Shown: positions 1-13,000, numbered from the stretch's first letter. The stretch is 64,000 nucleotides of DNA from Luscinia megarhynchos (GCA_034336665.1 CM067568.1:37490770-37554769), one strand, 5' to 3'. Notes: a model not told the origin generated them from the letters alone. Numbers and translations: made by a program.

Positions 1-669
1 AAAAGCCTTTCAGTTCCTACTCATTTTCAGGATTTATGCCTTTTAATCATTCAGTAAAGAGTAAACTGTTGAACAGTCTGAGTCTTTCACAGTCATTCTG
101 TTTGGTAGAAATTCCTGTAGTTAAATAGCTGAGTGAATGAATGTTTGTCTTTTGACAAAATGGTTGACTCATCATTTTCAGCTCAAAAAAGGAGTATTCG
201 ACCATAGTACTAATTTCGTTTGCATAGCTTGAAAAGTTAGTGGCCATCAGGATAAGTTTTTAGTCTTATCATTGTAGGAGAAAAATTAGATAATTTAAAA
301 GCCAATAATAAAGAATCACAATTAGTCAAGTTAAAATGAAGTTCTAAAGTAATGCTTTTACATGCATAGTTATTGCAGCAAGTGTTGTAGATGGTATGTA
401 GTGGTATGTAGTGGGGCAAGATTGTTTTTTTAAACCATAGGAAGTGTGTCCTATTATTCCAGTGGAAACAGGTTAGTTTGGTATAGGGCATGGGTGGCTC
501 TTTGCATAGATAGTTTTGTTGGATAGTGAATATTCCCTCTTGTTTGAATTCAAAATGTTTGATATTATACAAACAAAAAAAACAAACAAAAAACCCACAG
601 ACATTGAAGTTGTGTTTTTGTTTCAACTGAGAAGAAAAAATACATGATTGCAGCCCAAATGGTCTAAAG

Positions 670-1050
670 CATCCTGGGCTGCATCAAAGGAAGGCTGGCC
701 AGCAAGTTGAAGAAAATTATTGCACCTTTCCACTCTGCCCGTGTGAAACCCCATGTGGAGCACTGCATCCAGTCTGGGAGCCCCAGCACAAAAAGAAGTG
801 TGGGTCTGTTGCAGCAAATCCAGACTTGGAAGATGATCAGAAGGCTGGAGAACAACTCCTGTGAGGACAGACAGGCTGAGAGAGCTGGGGTTTTTCAGCC
901 TTGAGAAGAGAGGGCTCTGGGAGGACCTCACTGCATATTCTGGGCAAGGTGATCTCATGGATGGTGGCCTCCCTGCTGGGGGCAGGCAACTTGCAATTAG
1001 ATGATCTTTAGGGTCTCTTCCCACCCAAAACATTCTGTGATTCTATGATT
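670..1050 (+). mobile_element. CR1 LINE 3' end, internally deleted
   Basis: This reads as the end of CR1 ORF2 plus the short 3'UTR. It has the segments around 'catgtggagcactgcatcca', 'aagatgatcagaaggctgga' and 'gacaggctgagagagctggg', then a jump to 'gatgatctttagggtctctt'. It ends in the diagnostic octamer tail attctgtg-attctatg at about 1032-1050. Relative to the usual CR1 end, part of the region after the 'gagaagagagggctctggg' stretch is missing. Open frames on either strand here are remnants or shadows of the element, not host genes. Confidence 0.93.
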
Positions 1051-3339
1051 AACGGGAGGAATTCTGGAGATTTTTAAATCAAGGTTGCACTTCCTCAAAT
1101 GCAATGTTTTGTTCTACATTTTTCAGATGTTTTAATCTGACAGTGTCACAGTGTCATAGCTACTGAATTTGCAGTCATTTGCTCCTAGGGTGTATATGGC
1201 TCATTTTCTCCCTGGCTGCTTTTGCTTTTTCCTATTATGCTATGCCTCTTACTGCCATCCCTCTAGGGGTTTGTTCACTCACAGTCTTTTGCAGACAGAT
1301 GAGAACATACTATGTCTGTGCCACAGACCAGCTTAAAACAAATACCAGTAAGCTATAGGTAGCAAGCTGTAAGTACTATTACACTTGGAACTGATTTGGT
1401 GCACCTGGGGCTTCTAGTGTCCTCATACTTATCTGCAACCAGATCTGTAGCCAGTCCTGTATTTTGAGGTGCTATGTGCATGTTCCATTGGGTTTTGTTT
1501 GTTTTCCCTTACTCTTATTCTGTGGAGATTCCCTGCAAACCTTCCAGGTGATCAGAGCACTTTGGTAGGTGCAAAAAGATTATAGACAGGGTGTCCACCC
1601 TGTTTCTGCTGGATGACAGGACTGCTGAGTATGCTGAGTGGTATAACAAGGGAAGCTATTGCCTCTTTATTCTTCCAGCTGAATCTGCACCTTCTGTGCA
1701 CTTATCACTGTTGGTGTGGGATTCTCTAACCCTGTGCTTTCCCTGATCTTGATGCTTACCCCCCACTTCTCAGAAGAAGCAATGAGGAATAGTGGGTGCC
1801 TGCACAGTATGATGCATTTAATGTTTTTACTTGACTTTTTAACCACTCCCAGTTTAGCAACGTTGAATTCTGTTCTGCCTTTTCTGTTTCAAGCCATGAC
1901 AGCATTATCTTCCCCTTATGTCCCTCACAATCAATTCCCAGATTTAATTCTAGTGTCTTTATATTCCTTCTTCTTAACATTTGCTTTTCTTTCCCACAAT
2001 GTGAACAAGCTATTCATTCAAGATAAATACATACAGAAGATCAGCTGTTCAGCTTCTCCCCATAGTGAAATATTAATCTGGGCTACTGAACTTGTATTAT
2101 TTTATATGGAAAAAATGTTGTTTAGTGTACTCAAGAACCAGAATCAGTAGTGGTGGTACCACTTAATGAAATCTGCATAATTTTTTCCAAGGCTTGCAAG
2201 GCTGTTTTACCCTTTCCCTGATGTTCCCTGTGCAGCCTGATTATTGCAAATGCTACTTACTCCCCAGTGTGTGTCTGCAGCATTGGTAATTAGTGCACAA
2301 TACGATTTGCAGGAGGCATGAGGAAAAGCACTGAAGTGCATTGATTAAAATTGCCGCTTAGTTTAGCAAAAAGACTAGCTACCATGTACCAAAGCCTAAA
2401 TTATTTGAAGTGAGGGTCATGAAGAATAAAGTGGTTTTAAAAATAAAGTTAGTCCTATGTCCATTGATCTGACAGTGTTCAAAATGTCTTCCCCAAAGCA
2501 TTCTATTGACAAATTTTGCACGTTGATTAAAAAAAAAAAAAATTGCAGCTTTATTAAATGAGTAAAAACCCCTCACCTTAATGCCCTTGGGCAGAGTGCT
2601 TTCAATTTTGAGTGGAAGAGGATGCCATCATCTTCTCTCTTTCAAAGCCAGTGGAGGAAAAAAAGCCACATCCTCTGTATTTCACCTAATATTTCCAGGA
2701 ATGCCACTTACTGCCTTCCTGTGATGCGACTTAGTCCTACCCATGTGCTTGAGGGAATTGAATCTGGATGAAAAGGTGTCCTACAAATGTATGTTGTCTA
2801 AAGAAGCAGAATTAGCATTAATAAATGCCAACACACTTCTAGTACTATTCTAAATTATCTTTTTTCTTTAGCTGCAGTAATTTACAGTTAAAAACACGTG
2901 TATTGACATGGCCCAAGGATTTAGCAGAAGTGCAACTGCTAATGCAGATATTTACCTCATCATGCAGTCACGTTTATTTCTGGTTTTAAAAATAAAAATC
3001 TGCCTGCTGAACTGACCTGTCATCTAGTTCTTTGCATTTTGTTGACAGCTCATATTCAGAATGTTATAGAAAGCCTGCTGATGCTCATCTGACCCTCTTA
3101 CTCCCTGCTGCTCTTCAGTGTAGGCATTAGTGATGCTGTTGGATGTGACTGTATGGCTCTGGGCATCATGATCAAGGGTGTGGGAACCCAGGTGGTGTTT
3201 GCCTCAAGCCTTCTCCTAAGAGGGAGGGGCATGGAGGAGGATGGAGTGAAGTAAATGATGCCTTCTTCAGAGAATTGGAAGAACTCTCATGTTCAAAGGT
3301 CCAGGTTCTCATGGGATACTACAGTGGTAGTGGTGTTAA

Positions 3340-3450
3340 TGATCTGCTGGAAGGACAACAGCAGGGCTCAGGTGATCAGGAAGTTGCTGGTGACAACTTC
3401 CTGATACAAATGATTGAGGTGCCAGCAAGGTGATCTCCAGTGGTCTCTGC
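3340..3450 (+). mobile_element. Possible CR1 LINE 5' fragment
   Basis: The segment containing 'ggtgacaacttcctgataca' followed by a 'gaggtgccagcaagg' stretch resembles the part of CR1 ORF2 that usually reads 'gatgacaacttcctg...gagccaac'. The match is short and diverged, and the boundaries are approximate. A perfect 12-bp inverted repeat lies inside it (3375-3405). Confidence 0.4.
3375..3405. repeat. Perfect 12-bp inverted repeat with 7-nt loop
   Basis: ATCAGGAAGTTG (3375-3386) is followed by a 7-nt spacer and its exact reverse complement CAACTTCCTGAT (3394-3405). The right arm overlaps the CR1-like motif. Confidence 0.85.
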
Positions 3451-5755
3451 CAACTTCAGTGACTCTTCTGTGGTCTCTTCTTAAAGTGCTGAGATTAAAG
3501 GAGCAAATTAACAAAACAGGAACTGTGAAAAGAGGAAAAACTTGCTCTCATGCTAAGGGAATAGAAGCAGCCTAAAACATCATCTAAAATTTTAGCTCTC
3601 TGGAGTGAGATTTTTCTTCTCTGACTTTCATATGGCCAAAGTAGAGTACTGTGGTGCTAAACAAGGAACAAAGATTCCTGGCAGTACTGGTTATCTCAAC
3701 AGATATAGATTGTGCTTGAATTCTTCCACAGAATGTGACACACTTCACTTGAGACACTTCACATATTCATAGCCTATAGAATAAGTGGATGTCCTAGGGA
3801 GAGGAGGAGGAGGAAAAGTTGTTATGGCAAGTGAAACATTGCGCCTCCCCTGCAGCATGTGGCAGCGTAATTTGCAACTGCATTTGTACAGACACTGCAT
3901 CTGATATGGGAGAAGTGAACAGGATATTTCATAGGAAGTTCTTTATAATATAAATCAAATGGGAAGCACAACTTCCTATAAAATGCTTTGCAGCTATGGA
4001 AATTCAGACTAGGTTAGTTTTCAGGTAGTACTTACTGGAAAGGTTTCAAAATGTTGCCCTTATGTGTTGTCACTCCCAAGGTTCTTCGAGTGTATTTGGT
4101 GATTTTTTTTAACATTTGTTTCTTTAGAGATTCTTGCTCTTTATTGTAAGGAGGAGTAAGAAATCAAATCCAGTTTTTAGATGTCTTTAGATGCGCTTCA
4201 GAGGGAAGCTGCTCAAAAACCTGCAGGATTTCAAGCCAGTGGAAACAACATACACTTGTTCAAAGGATCCAAACATATTTCAATTAAAGAACTGAAATTA
4301 GTATTATACTTATTGAAAAATATTTTATGGTAATGATACCCATATGCTAAGAAACAACGATTCTGATACTCTGTTGACTGTTGTTTTTCTGGTATAAAGA
4401 TCTGTGGTTGCAGTTTACAGAAATTGTTAGAGTGGATATAAATAAGTTTGTGCTGAAGTGGATGCAGGGAATACAGATGAGCAGTGGGTCCCATAACTTT
4501 TTCCTGGAGGTGGTAGCACACAGGTTCATACTGGAAGTTGTTAAACTGACTCCAGCCAGTTCCCAAGTCATGTCTTGGCACCCTTGGTTTGTTTCCTGTG
4601 CCATTGGCTGTGTCATTCCTTGTTTAAGGAAAGAGGAATCTATTGGCAACAAACTTCAGAGACAGTTTTCAGTATTTTTTACTTGGAAACTGTTCTTATA
4701 ACTGTGTTTACCTGCAGGATGGCACTTTGATACTGATTGATTTGTGATTTTGGTCTATTTCTAGTTAATTTCTACTATATAGACAGTTTCTTATTATTTT
4801 TGAGGAGGACGTTATAAGATGGATCAAATAATATGCCCTATATTTTATCCAAAACATTTGGAAACACTAACTTTATTAAATAAACACAAGCTCCAATGTT
4901 TGTTCTCTACTAATCTAAATGAAAGAATGAAAAATACATGCACCTTTTTTTCCATTTCCAGTGGTTTTAGGCTGCTTCCTTTTCATTTTTTAATATAATT
5001 CTATAATTAAAACATACTTGTTCTTACTTTATGAAAGAGCATTTGTGGTATGTGGATCTTTCTTTCATTTAAATGCCTTGATATCAGAAATATGTCCTAA
5101 AAATATCTAGTAGCCAAGCTAAGAGAACTAGCTATCCCACTCAACATTTTAATCAGATAATTTTTCCCTTTGGCATGATTTCTGCTTTGCATTCTTAAAG
5201 TTCTTTAGTTGTATGAGCCTGTACCTCACACTCTCCAGGAATGAATAATGGTGCTTTAAATTTGTTGTTGCTAATTACAGCTTGATGATATTCCTTTTGC
5301 AGCCAAAATGGATTTGAAAGAAGCCTCACTATAAGTAACAGTCTAGTTATAACCTAAAATTTTCCCTCTCTATAGCAGAAATTCATTGTATCTCACTATA
5401 GTAGAGCTGAATTTTGTAAGAAATAGGTAAATAATTTTCTACAGTCAGCATTATTTTAAGAAGTCATTTAAGGGGAAAGAGGGATTAGGAAATGGTGGGG
5501 AGTTTTTCATGTTTTCATGAGAAAAATCCAGTAAATGGATTGTAATTCCTACATGTAATTCCTACCATGCTGTAGGTAACACTGGTCTCATTCCTTAGTG
5601 AAGGGATGAAGAAGTTGTGAATCTGAAGCTGAATTACTTGTCCCTTTCTACTACAGTATTATATTCTTCTAATAAGCCATTTTCTAAATGAAAAATCTCA
5701 AGATTGTGCTTCATTCTCCAAATGAGAAAATGTGTTTGCTTCTCTTCCCAAATAG

Positions 5756-5942
5756 AAACACACATCTTGGATCAGAAAAAAGAAGACTTTTGTGCTGAAC
5801 TTCAGTTTTATAAGAATTCTCAAAAACCCACAGAATTTTTTATCCAGGCAGAATCTGAAGCACTGAAGCTTTCAGACTTGCAAGTAACCAGTCAAAGAGG
5901 AGGAATCCTAACTGGCTGTAATTCTGGTTCTGAAGAATCAAG
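5756..5942 (+). CDS. MIPOL1: MIPOL1 internal coding exon, divergent N-terminal region
   Basis: This is a 187-nt exon. The acceptor is at 5754-5755 after a pyrimidine-rich run, and the donor gtaaac is at 5943. It enters with two bases of a split codon and leaves with AG, which the next exon completes to Ser (AG|C). The frame is open throughout and reads about 62 residues, including ILDQKKEDFCAELQFYKNSQ and ending SGSEES. The sequence is polar and acidic with no recognisable domain. I cannot align it well with the human protein, whose N-terminal part evolves fast. It is assigned to MIPOL1 because the phase, strand and spacing fit the firmly identified exon at 8866. The initiator Met is not in this exon. 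Confidence 0.72.
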
Positions 5943-8865
5943 GTAAACTCAAGAAATTCCCCTCTCTGTAGTTTTTCTAGATTCAAAATATTGACAATAT
6001 ACACATGGATTTTTGAGTAAATATCGAGAAATTTTCTTCCCACGTGAGAACCAGTAAGTCAGCTTTTTACTTAGACTCACCATATTTGCCCTTCTTCCCT
6101 TGTGGAATGTAGCATTTCACCTCTGCATTCTCTAGCACTCATAGAAAATATGATCATTGCAATGGTTTATATTGTGATTGATTGTGATGTCTACAGAGAA
6201 TTTTGAAAATGCATGCTGAACAGAATTAAAACAGATCTTGAAAATTTAGTGGCTTTGCACTTGAAAATCTTAAAAAAAAATCTTGAAAATCTGTGGCAAT
6301 CAGCAAGCACCTAAATGTGATGAGTGAGTAGGAAGCTGGAATAAAGCAAAGTCCAGAAGAAGCTGAAAGAGTGATGAGATGAGGAGCTGTAATATCTTGT
6401 AGCAGACTGTGACAGAAATCTGAAGATGGGCTAATATGGTTGAAAAGTTTAATACAGACTCTGAAGATTTTATTGTGTCATTAATTTTGGTAATTTCTTG
6501 TCATTAGTGTTTTTACTGTGCAGTGACCCTCTGTAGCAGTCTTAAGAAATATATACACTCATTCTGTATGTGACACAATGTATAATTAGCTGGCTGGTTA
6601 TACCTTTGACTAGCCAACTGGTTAGGGAACATGCAACCAGTTTTGAGTGACTTAGGCAGTCTGAAAAACAATTTTTAACTGAGAGTGTCAGAGTTGTTTT
6701 TGAAAATGGGATCAAGGCTCCAAACCCCTATTGTATACTTTTGGAAAGAATACTAATTCCTCACCTGTCTAAAAGATTCTACACCCAGTTTTGTTACCTT
6801 CATTATGACCTATCAGTGACTTTCTGGGCCAAACCAAATCCTTAACACTTTTTGATTTTCCTTTTTTGCCTTTTTGCATTCACGACTGAGGTTTACTGTA
6901 AGGGCAATGCATCCTGCACTAAATGCCAAGTGTAATCCAGAGTGCTTAGGTACAGCCCAGCACAGAGTCAGCCAAAAATTGTTCATTTTACCTTTCACCA
7001 GTGCCACTCCCACTGACAATCAGGCTTGTCTTGAACATGGAGGTTAATGTCCCACAGCAGTCAGTTGAACCATCTCAGCTCCAAGTATGTTACATATAGG
7101 ATCCTAAAGCTATTTGCCAAAACGTGTCTTTGCCTGAATAGATTGCAATTAGAACATATTTTAAAATTTCTTGATATATAGAAGAACCTAGGAAATGTTG
7201 AGTCAGTGTTGATTTGTGTTTTATGTGGTGGTCTTGGTGTACTGTCAATGCGATTTTTCAGTTTCAAGAAGGAAGAAAACATTTGAGGATAGAAAGACGG
7301 TCATGGGTTGGGAGAGACCTTAAACATCATCTAGTTCCAACCTCTCTCCCATGAGCAGGAATGCCTTTCAGTACACCAGGCCCATCCAGCACTTCAACAC
7401 TTCCAGGAATGGAGCATCCACAACTCTTGACAACTTGTTCCAGTGTCCAACTACCATCTGAGTAAAAAATTTCCTCCTAATATTAATACAAACTTACCCT
7501 CTTTCAGTTTAAGATGATGATGAGTTATGTTCAAACTTGCCCATGGAAGCATCTCTTGAACATGAAAAATGCACAAGAAACATTTGGGTTTTGTCATATC
7601 TGAGCAAGAGCATCTAGATTTATCTATCACTTGCAGCCCAAAACAGTACTAAATGAAATATTCACAGTGCACGTGTTAAATAGGATTTGAAGGCTCTTGG
7701 AAGGGAAGACATGCAGTTTAAGCCACTCTTTCACCCACATGTAATGTAATACATTTAGTAATACTTTCTTGGTGTTAATCTTCATGCTGTCTGTTTAATG
7801 GGCTTTAGGTTGCACAGCTTGCCTGCAGAATACAGGTCATAACTTCCTTCTTAAAGAACCGTTGAGAAAATAAATCCAGTGGAAGCAGGTGGAAAAAGGG
7901 TGGCTGAGTACAGACAACTGTCAGCCTAAGAAAATGACTCTTTGGAGCAATAGATAGCTTCCTTTATCTTTCTAGGATGTGAATTACACAAAAAGTAATG
8001 TCTACAGTAGAAGCAGGAGCTCAGAAGGTGAAGCTCAGAAGGCTTTTCTGTGGCTACTTCTTACCAGTTATTGGCTATGAAGTGTATAACCAGAAAATGC
8101 TTAAGAAAAGCAAATGTTAAAAATACTTTCAGGTTCCTCTTCCAATTCATTCATTTACTCATTTTGCTGCCATGCTACAAGTGAAATCTGAGTGATTTGT
8201 GAGTATCAATGGATACCCAAGAAGTTTTATGAGAGTCTTACTTTGAGACAGATTTTTTTCTGGCCATTGAATTTTTTCTTATTCTAAATTGTCTATGGTA
8301 ATATGGCAACAAATGATAAGTTATTTTAAAACTCCAAGTGGCATGAAGTATGGAATTCCTGTTGTCAGTTATAATATTTAGATCATACCATCATTTTACA
8401 GACTTCCTCAAGATGAACTCCTAGATTTTTTAATGGATATTCTCCTATCAATTCCTGTGGAATCATCCTACAAAAAAAAATTTGGTTTGCTTAAACCTGA
8501 GCATCACGTTGATCCCCAAATGTTTTATTACTTTTTGCTCTATGTTAAGTAATGGTTTTTAATATTTGCTTTCCCTAAGCATTTGCTGTTTATAGGTCTC
8601 AATTTATATTCACCTGTTTTTTGCCTTAGTACTTTATGATATTTATTTAAGATTTACATATTTACAGATTTACAGATTCTTTTCAGCTTTAAGAAATGGT
8701 AGAAGGGCATCATTTCTTTCTGATTATTTAATACATTTGCAGTGGTTAAAAAGTTTGTCAACAAGTTTTGATAATTTATTTCCGTGCATTTTGTTTCAGA
8801 GGGGTGAAATAACAACTGTTTTTTCAATTGTTTTTAATTTATTTTTTTTTCTTTCCAAAATACAG
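5943..8865 (+). other. MIPOL1 intron (2.9 kb)
   Basis: The intron lies between the exons ending at 5942 and starting at 8866. It holds a reversed CR1 3' end at about 7290-7530. The rest is AT-rich unique sequence with no feature that I can support. Confidence 0.7.
7290..7530 (-). mobile_element. CR1 LINE 3'UTR fragment, minus orientation
   Basis: On the + strand this reads as the complement of a CR1 end: 'ggttgggagagaccttaaac', 'catctagttccaacctctct', 'aacacttccaggaatggagc' and a run near 7495-7515 containing 'accctctttcagttta'. The element is diverged and has small deletions around the 'cccatccagcacttc' part. The octamer tail is degraded. Confidence 0.88.
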
Positions 8866-9001
8866 CACTGTAGAAAGAAAGGATCACAGGATGCTCCCTG
8901 AATTTATATCCTCATGGAACGAGGCTGAAGATTTGGGTGGAAAAACAGAAACTGCATTCCTTTTAAAAGAATTGGACTCTCTGAGGGCCAAAAATAAAAA
9001 G
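8866..9001 (+). CDS. MIPOL1: MIPOL1 coding exon; start of the conserved coiled-coil region
   Basis: This is a 136-nt exon. The acceptor cag is at 8863-8865 after a long T-rich tract, and the donor gtacaa is at 9002. Its first base completes the Ser codon begun in the exon at 5756, and it ends in phase 0. The translation ends TAFLLKELDSLRAKNKK, matching the human MIPOL1 segment TIAFLLKELDILRTSNKK. This is the start of the recognisable homology and of a predicted coiled coil (leucine heptads FLLKELDSL). The N-terminal half, with VERKDHRMLPEF, is more diverged. MIPOL1 is a coiled-coil protein linked in human to a mirror-image polydactyly family; its molecular role is poorly defined. Confidence 0.93.
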
Positions 9002-9976
9002 GTACAATTGAGATATTAAAGATACCAATATTTGCTTTTTTATAATTGCCTTGCAAAACATACATTTTAAACTGTGCCTGATTTCGTTTTGTTATTTATT
9101 TTAGTGCACCAATCACTAACTTCCTGTCATTTTGAATTCTTAGTATCTGCTTATACAACTATTTCTCTGGAATTAAAAAGAAAACTTCCAACCTACTCTC
9201 TGACTTTTTTAATAAGTTACATAGATTCTTGCACCCTGGATGTAAACAAATGAAGACCAAAGACTAGACCAGGATTTCATGGATAGAATCTGGAGTTCAT
9301 TCTTCTGATGCTTCTGTACATGTGGCCTAGATAATTAATGTGCCCTGATAAGTCAGCTTTATTGAAGGGGAGAAAATTCCATCTTCCTTGAACACTGCAT
9401 TGCTTCTAGTGTTAGCTGTGGTTGCATGTGCCTAAACAACCTAACAGTCTCTAGTCTTTCCCTGAAGTGTCGTTGAATATTCAAGCTCAGATATCTGTTC
9501 AAGAACAGATTTAGTGGATACCCTTTGAAAGAAAGGCCTCGGTGTGTGAAAGAGTGCCTGTCTTCTATCTGATGAACATGAAAAATATGCATTTACACCA
9601 GTCTTTTCAGACTGTGATGTCTGTTTCTTCGTTAGGAAAAAGGCTATTCATGCAACCACCTACATTATATTCCATGCAATTCTGAACTTCCTTAGCAAGA
9701 AGGACTACAGTTGGTGATACCTGAGGAAGAGAATCACAAATATAAACAATGGCATTGCTACTTGTCTCACAGAGCAAGAAAGGCCAGATGTTAAAAAATA
9801 TATTCCTAACATTTGTTCTTTAAACAAATAAATATAATAAATTTAACTTCTTTTTTAATGCTTAATGTTTGTATTTTGTAGGTGAGAAATTGTTATTTGC
9901 AATTTTATTGTGGTTGGAAGTACTGATCGACAGTTTCAGCCAGATGAGAATCTTACAGTCCATTTGTTCAATTCAG
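9002..9976 (+). other. MIPOL1 intron (975 bp)
   Basis: A short intron between the exons at 8866-9001 and 9977-10082. It is AT-rich unique sequence and I see no repeat or other element in it. Confidence 0.8.
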
Positions 9977-10082
9977 CTTCAAGACAAGCTGGCTGAAAAG
10001 GACAAGGAGCTGAAGACAATGAAACTGGACTTAGAATTGCAAGACAGAGCTACAGAAGCTAAGATTGCAGAGAAGATTGCAG
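9977..10082 (+). CDS. MIPOL1: MIPOL1 coding exon, coiled coil
   Basis: This is a 106-nt exon. It starts in phase 0 after the acceptor at 9975-9976 and ends in phase 1 at the donor gtacag (10083). It reads LQDKLAEKDKELKTMKLDLE then LQDRATEAKIAEKIA, parallel to human LQQKLAKEDKEQRKLKFKLE and LQEKETEAKIAEKTA. The content is charged, with heptad-spaced leucines and no Pro or Gly, as expected of a continuous coiled-coil helix. The last G pairs with CT of the exon at 21224 to make Ala. The open frame extends upstream of 9977 only by chance read-through into the intron. Confidence 0.95.
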
Positions 10083-13000
10083 GTACAGTAGGCGAGCGTT
10101 TAACAGATGGCTGTATGGCTCACTCAGTACCCGTGGTTGCTATATGACGTGGCCTAGTGAATGTTAGCTTTATTTGCTAAAGGAGGGAAGATTTGACTTT
10201 TTTTTTTATGTGTGGCTGTTTAGAGTTGCTTAGAAAATAGATGGCTTTAACATCCTGGTACTGGTATTAGTAGGAGCTTTACCTGTATTCATACTGATTT
10301 GGGCATTAAATGCATTGTTAACACCATGTCAATCCAATCACAAAAAGGTTGTTTGTTTTGTTGGAAGGTCCTGAACAAACAAGGGGAAATAATGATTACC
10401 AGTGCCTCTACCTTTCAACCAGCAGTTCAAATACCACTTATTGTTTTAGCTGGTTCAGAGCAATACTACCCCCTCCCCGTGTCTGGAGATAGTCTCACAT
10501 TCACCTCAACTAGAGACCTGTGCTGTTCCTGAAAAATCTGCTTTCTGGTAGTTAAAATTATTTTTTGTGAGATGATGGCATATATCCAGTGAATGAAGTT
10601 TATATGAATTCTCAGAAGGAAAGGTTTTTAAGTTTATAGCTGAAAGTGAGCATGTGCTTGTATTTGTTGTTAATTGTTCTTTGGATAGACATACAAGCAT
10701 GGAGACAGTTTGTATTCTATACTTGTGGAAACTGCTCGTGTAATGAAGCTGGACATTCTTATTATTGAAAAGTGTCTGTGTATACACTGTACCCAGTTGA
10801 TGAAAAATACTCCAAGGTTTTCATGAAGATGTTAAAAAAAATTAATGAGAATGCTTTCATAAATTCATTATATCATTTGTTCATAAAGAAAGTGCAAGCT
10901 TGGTAAAATTGTTTCCTCATGGATCACACACACTTCATAGAGTATTAATAGCTCTAATAGCTGTCCACAAAATATTTGTACTAAAGGGAGGAGTAACTGT
11001 AGGAAAATGGAGCAGATAATAAACTCTCTAGCTGAAAAACAGATGGCTGACATTCCATTTAATATCAAACTCCTGAGAATACGGTATACTGTGAATATTA
11101 TGGATGGAAAAGAGAGTTCCTAGATTTTCTGTGGTGGGGGAAGGGAAAGTAAAATCTAATGACCATCTTAGGAAAAAAATTAAATACAAGAATAATTTTA
11201 TTCTTATTTAATTTAATATAACTGCTTGCTTTATTTTCAGAAAAAAGAAAAATCTGCGCTGTGTGTCATTGTTATATCCACCAGCCAAATGCTAATGCAG
11301 ATTGTTTGGCTTGAATATGAAGTTTTGTGTTTGTTCCTGGATATTTGCCCAGTGTTTTACCTCTGTACTTGATTCTCTTTGGTATAGGTGTTCATTGCTC
11401 ATTAAAACCTGGAAATAAAGGTGTGTCAAAAGCAAGGATAGTTTCATTTTCATGGATACATGAAATACTTGTTACGAAATGGTTGTTTTCCTACACTACT
11501 GCTTAAACTTTCTAATTATGTCCTAATCATATTTTTCTCTTCAAAACTGAGTGTCACGAATATGGATATAATAATTTAACATGCTTACTCTGTTTTAAAA
11601 GGAGGACTAAACCAAATTTTAAGGAGAGCTACATAGTGTAATAACAATGACCTTTAAAAAACAGCCTTTTTTTCTCCTTTTATGAGTGCAGGAAGTATAA
11701 AATCCTTTAAATGCTGAAAAGAGAGGGCAAGAGGCTTCTTACTACTTAAACTGTTTGCCAAAAGGAAGCATCGTTAATATTTCACAGTTTTTTTTGCTTC
11801 CTGTCTTACAGTTTTAAGAATGTTCTCAAATTTGGATAAATGGTTTGAAATCTGGAATTATGTGAACCAAACTGGATTTGTGGAAGCCTCTCTGGGTGTC
11901 TCCCATAAAAGCCTTGGGGAGACTTCTAATGGACAAGCAGAACCTAATAAAGAACAGACGGTGTGTTTAAGGAAAAACTTACCCCCCTGCATTAAGTTCT
12001 TTGAGGAAGGGAGAACACATGCTACTGTGATTTCAGGTTACTGGTTAATGTTTAATTACTGCAGTGTGTAACACATGGTAGAGTGAAGCTTGTAAATATG
12101 GGTGTTTGCATTTTTATTATTACTTACTCCTGACTTTATGATAAGTAAGTGACTCCACAAAATTATATTGTAAAGAACATAAGAAAGGTACACCATAAAA
12201 GTGTTATCTACTTTGAAGAATATTAGAATTCTGTTTTAAAAGGTAACCCTCTAATTGATAGGTTTTACCTAAACAAGTCCCATGGAAAGAACTGAAAAGT
12301 GAAGACAAAGGGCATTTTAAAATGAAGCTACAGCAGTCTACAGAAACAAATAATCCAGAGATTGTCAGTTTATGATTTTTATATTGTTCAAAGGAAAAAG
12401 TGAAGAAAAAAAGGGTAAATTTGTGAAATGCTTCATGAGAAAAGAAGAAAAAGTAGAATTAAGGCAGAAGATATACATGATGGAAGAAAAGTATAGTGTT
12501 GAGTGCCATAAATAACTTATTTTCAGAATGTTTTTATTTTAAAATTTTAATAGCATGGAAAATGGATTTTAAAACTTCCTTGGGCCTCTATTTCTATGTC
12601 AGCTAGTTATGACTAAAGAAAATTAGGCAATTTAAAGTTTTGATTTCAGACTTTTAAGTATTAGAGACTATTGTTTCTGGTGGTCATAGTTACCACAGAT
12701 TCTTGCAGTTTATTCATTATTATTCTGTTGGATTTTGTGTCATTCTGACCCAATGTGAGAAAGTACTGTTAATTTCACTCCCTGTCATGAAGAAGAACAG
12801 AGGTGGAAGCAATATCAGGAAAACCCAGGGAAGAGCACATCATAACAGAGCAGACACCAGGATACTGTAAGCAAAAAAGGGAACTCCACGTATGAAGTGG
12901 GTATGAAGAATAGCCAGATCTTGAAATTTGAGCGTGCAGAACTTTCATATGTTGGACAGAAGAGGGGGTGGGTGCCACCTGTGGTGGTGGAAAGGGGAAG

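Larger units (their letters stand above)
1..5755. other. Non-coding stretch upstream of the first visible MIPOL1 exon (intron or 5' flank)
   Basis: I find no exon that I can support here. The exon at 5756 needs one codon base from an upstream exon (phase 1), so at least one more coding exon lies 5' of it, and I could not find it in this stretch by translation. The block is AT-rich unique sequence, interrupted by a CR1 3' end (670-1050) and a possible CR1 5' piece (about 3340-3450). A 144-codon open frame at 1716-2150 and overlapping frames on both strands at 4231-4701 look like chance. Confidence 0.6.

Noticed and set aside
237..1033. Minus-strand open frames of 129 and 136 codons
   Set aside because: They lie partly or wholly opposite a CR1 3' end and in AT-rich DNA; they are shadows of the repeat, with no protein similarity seen.
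1716..2150. 144-codon plus-strand open frame
   Set aside because: It is long but has low-complexity hydrophobic text, no splice or promoter support and no recognised family. The region is pyrimidine-rich, which lowers stop frequency by chance.
4231..4701. Overlapping open frames on both strands (about 100 codons each)
   Set aside because: Frames on both strands over the same DNA, no family resemblance and no matching phase to the exon at 5756.
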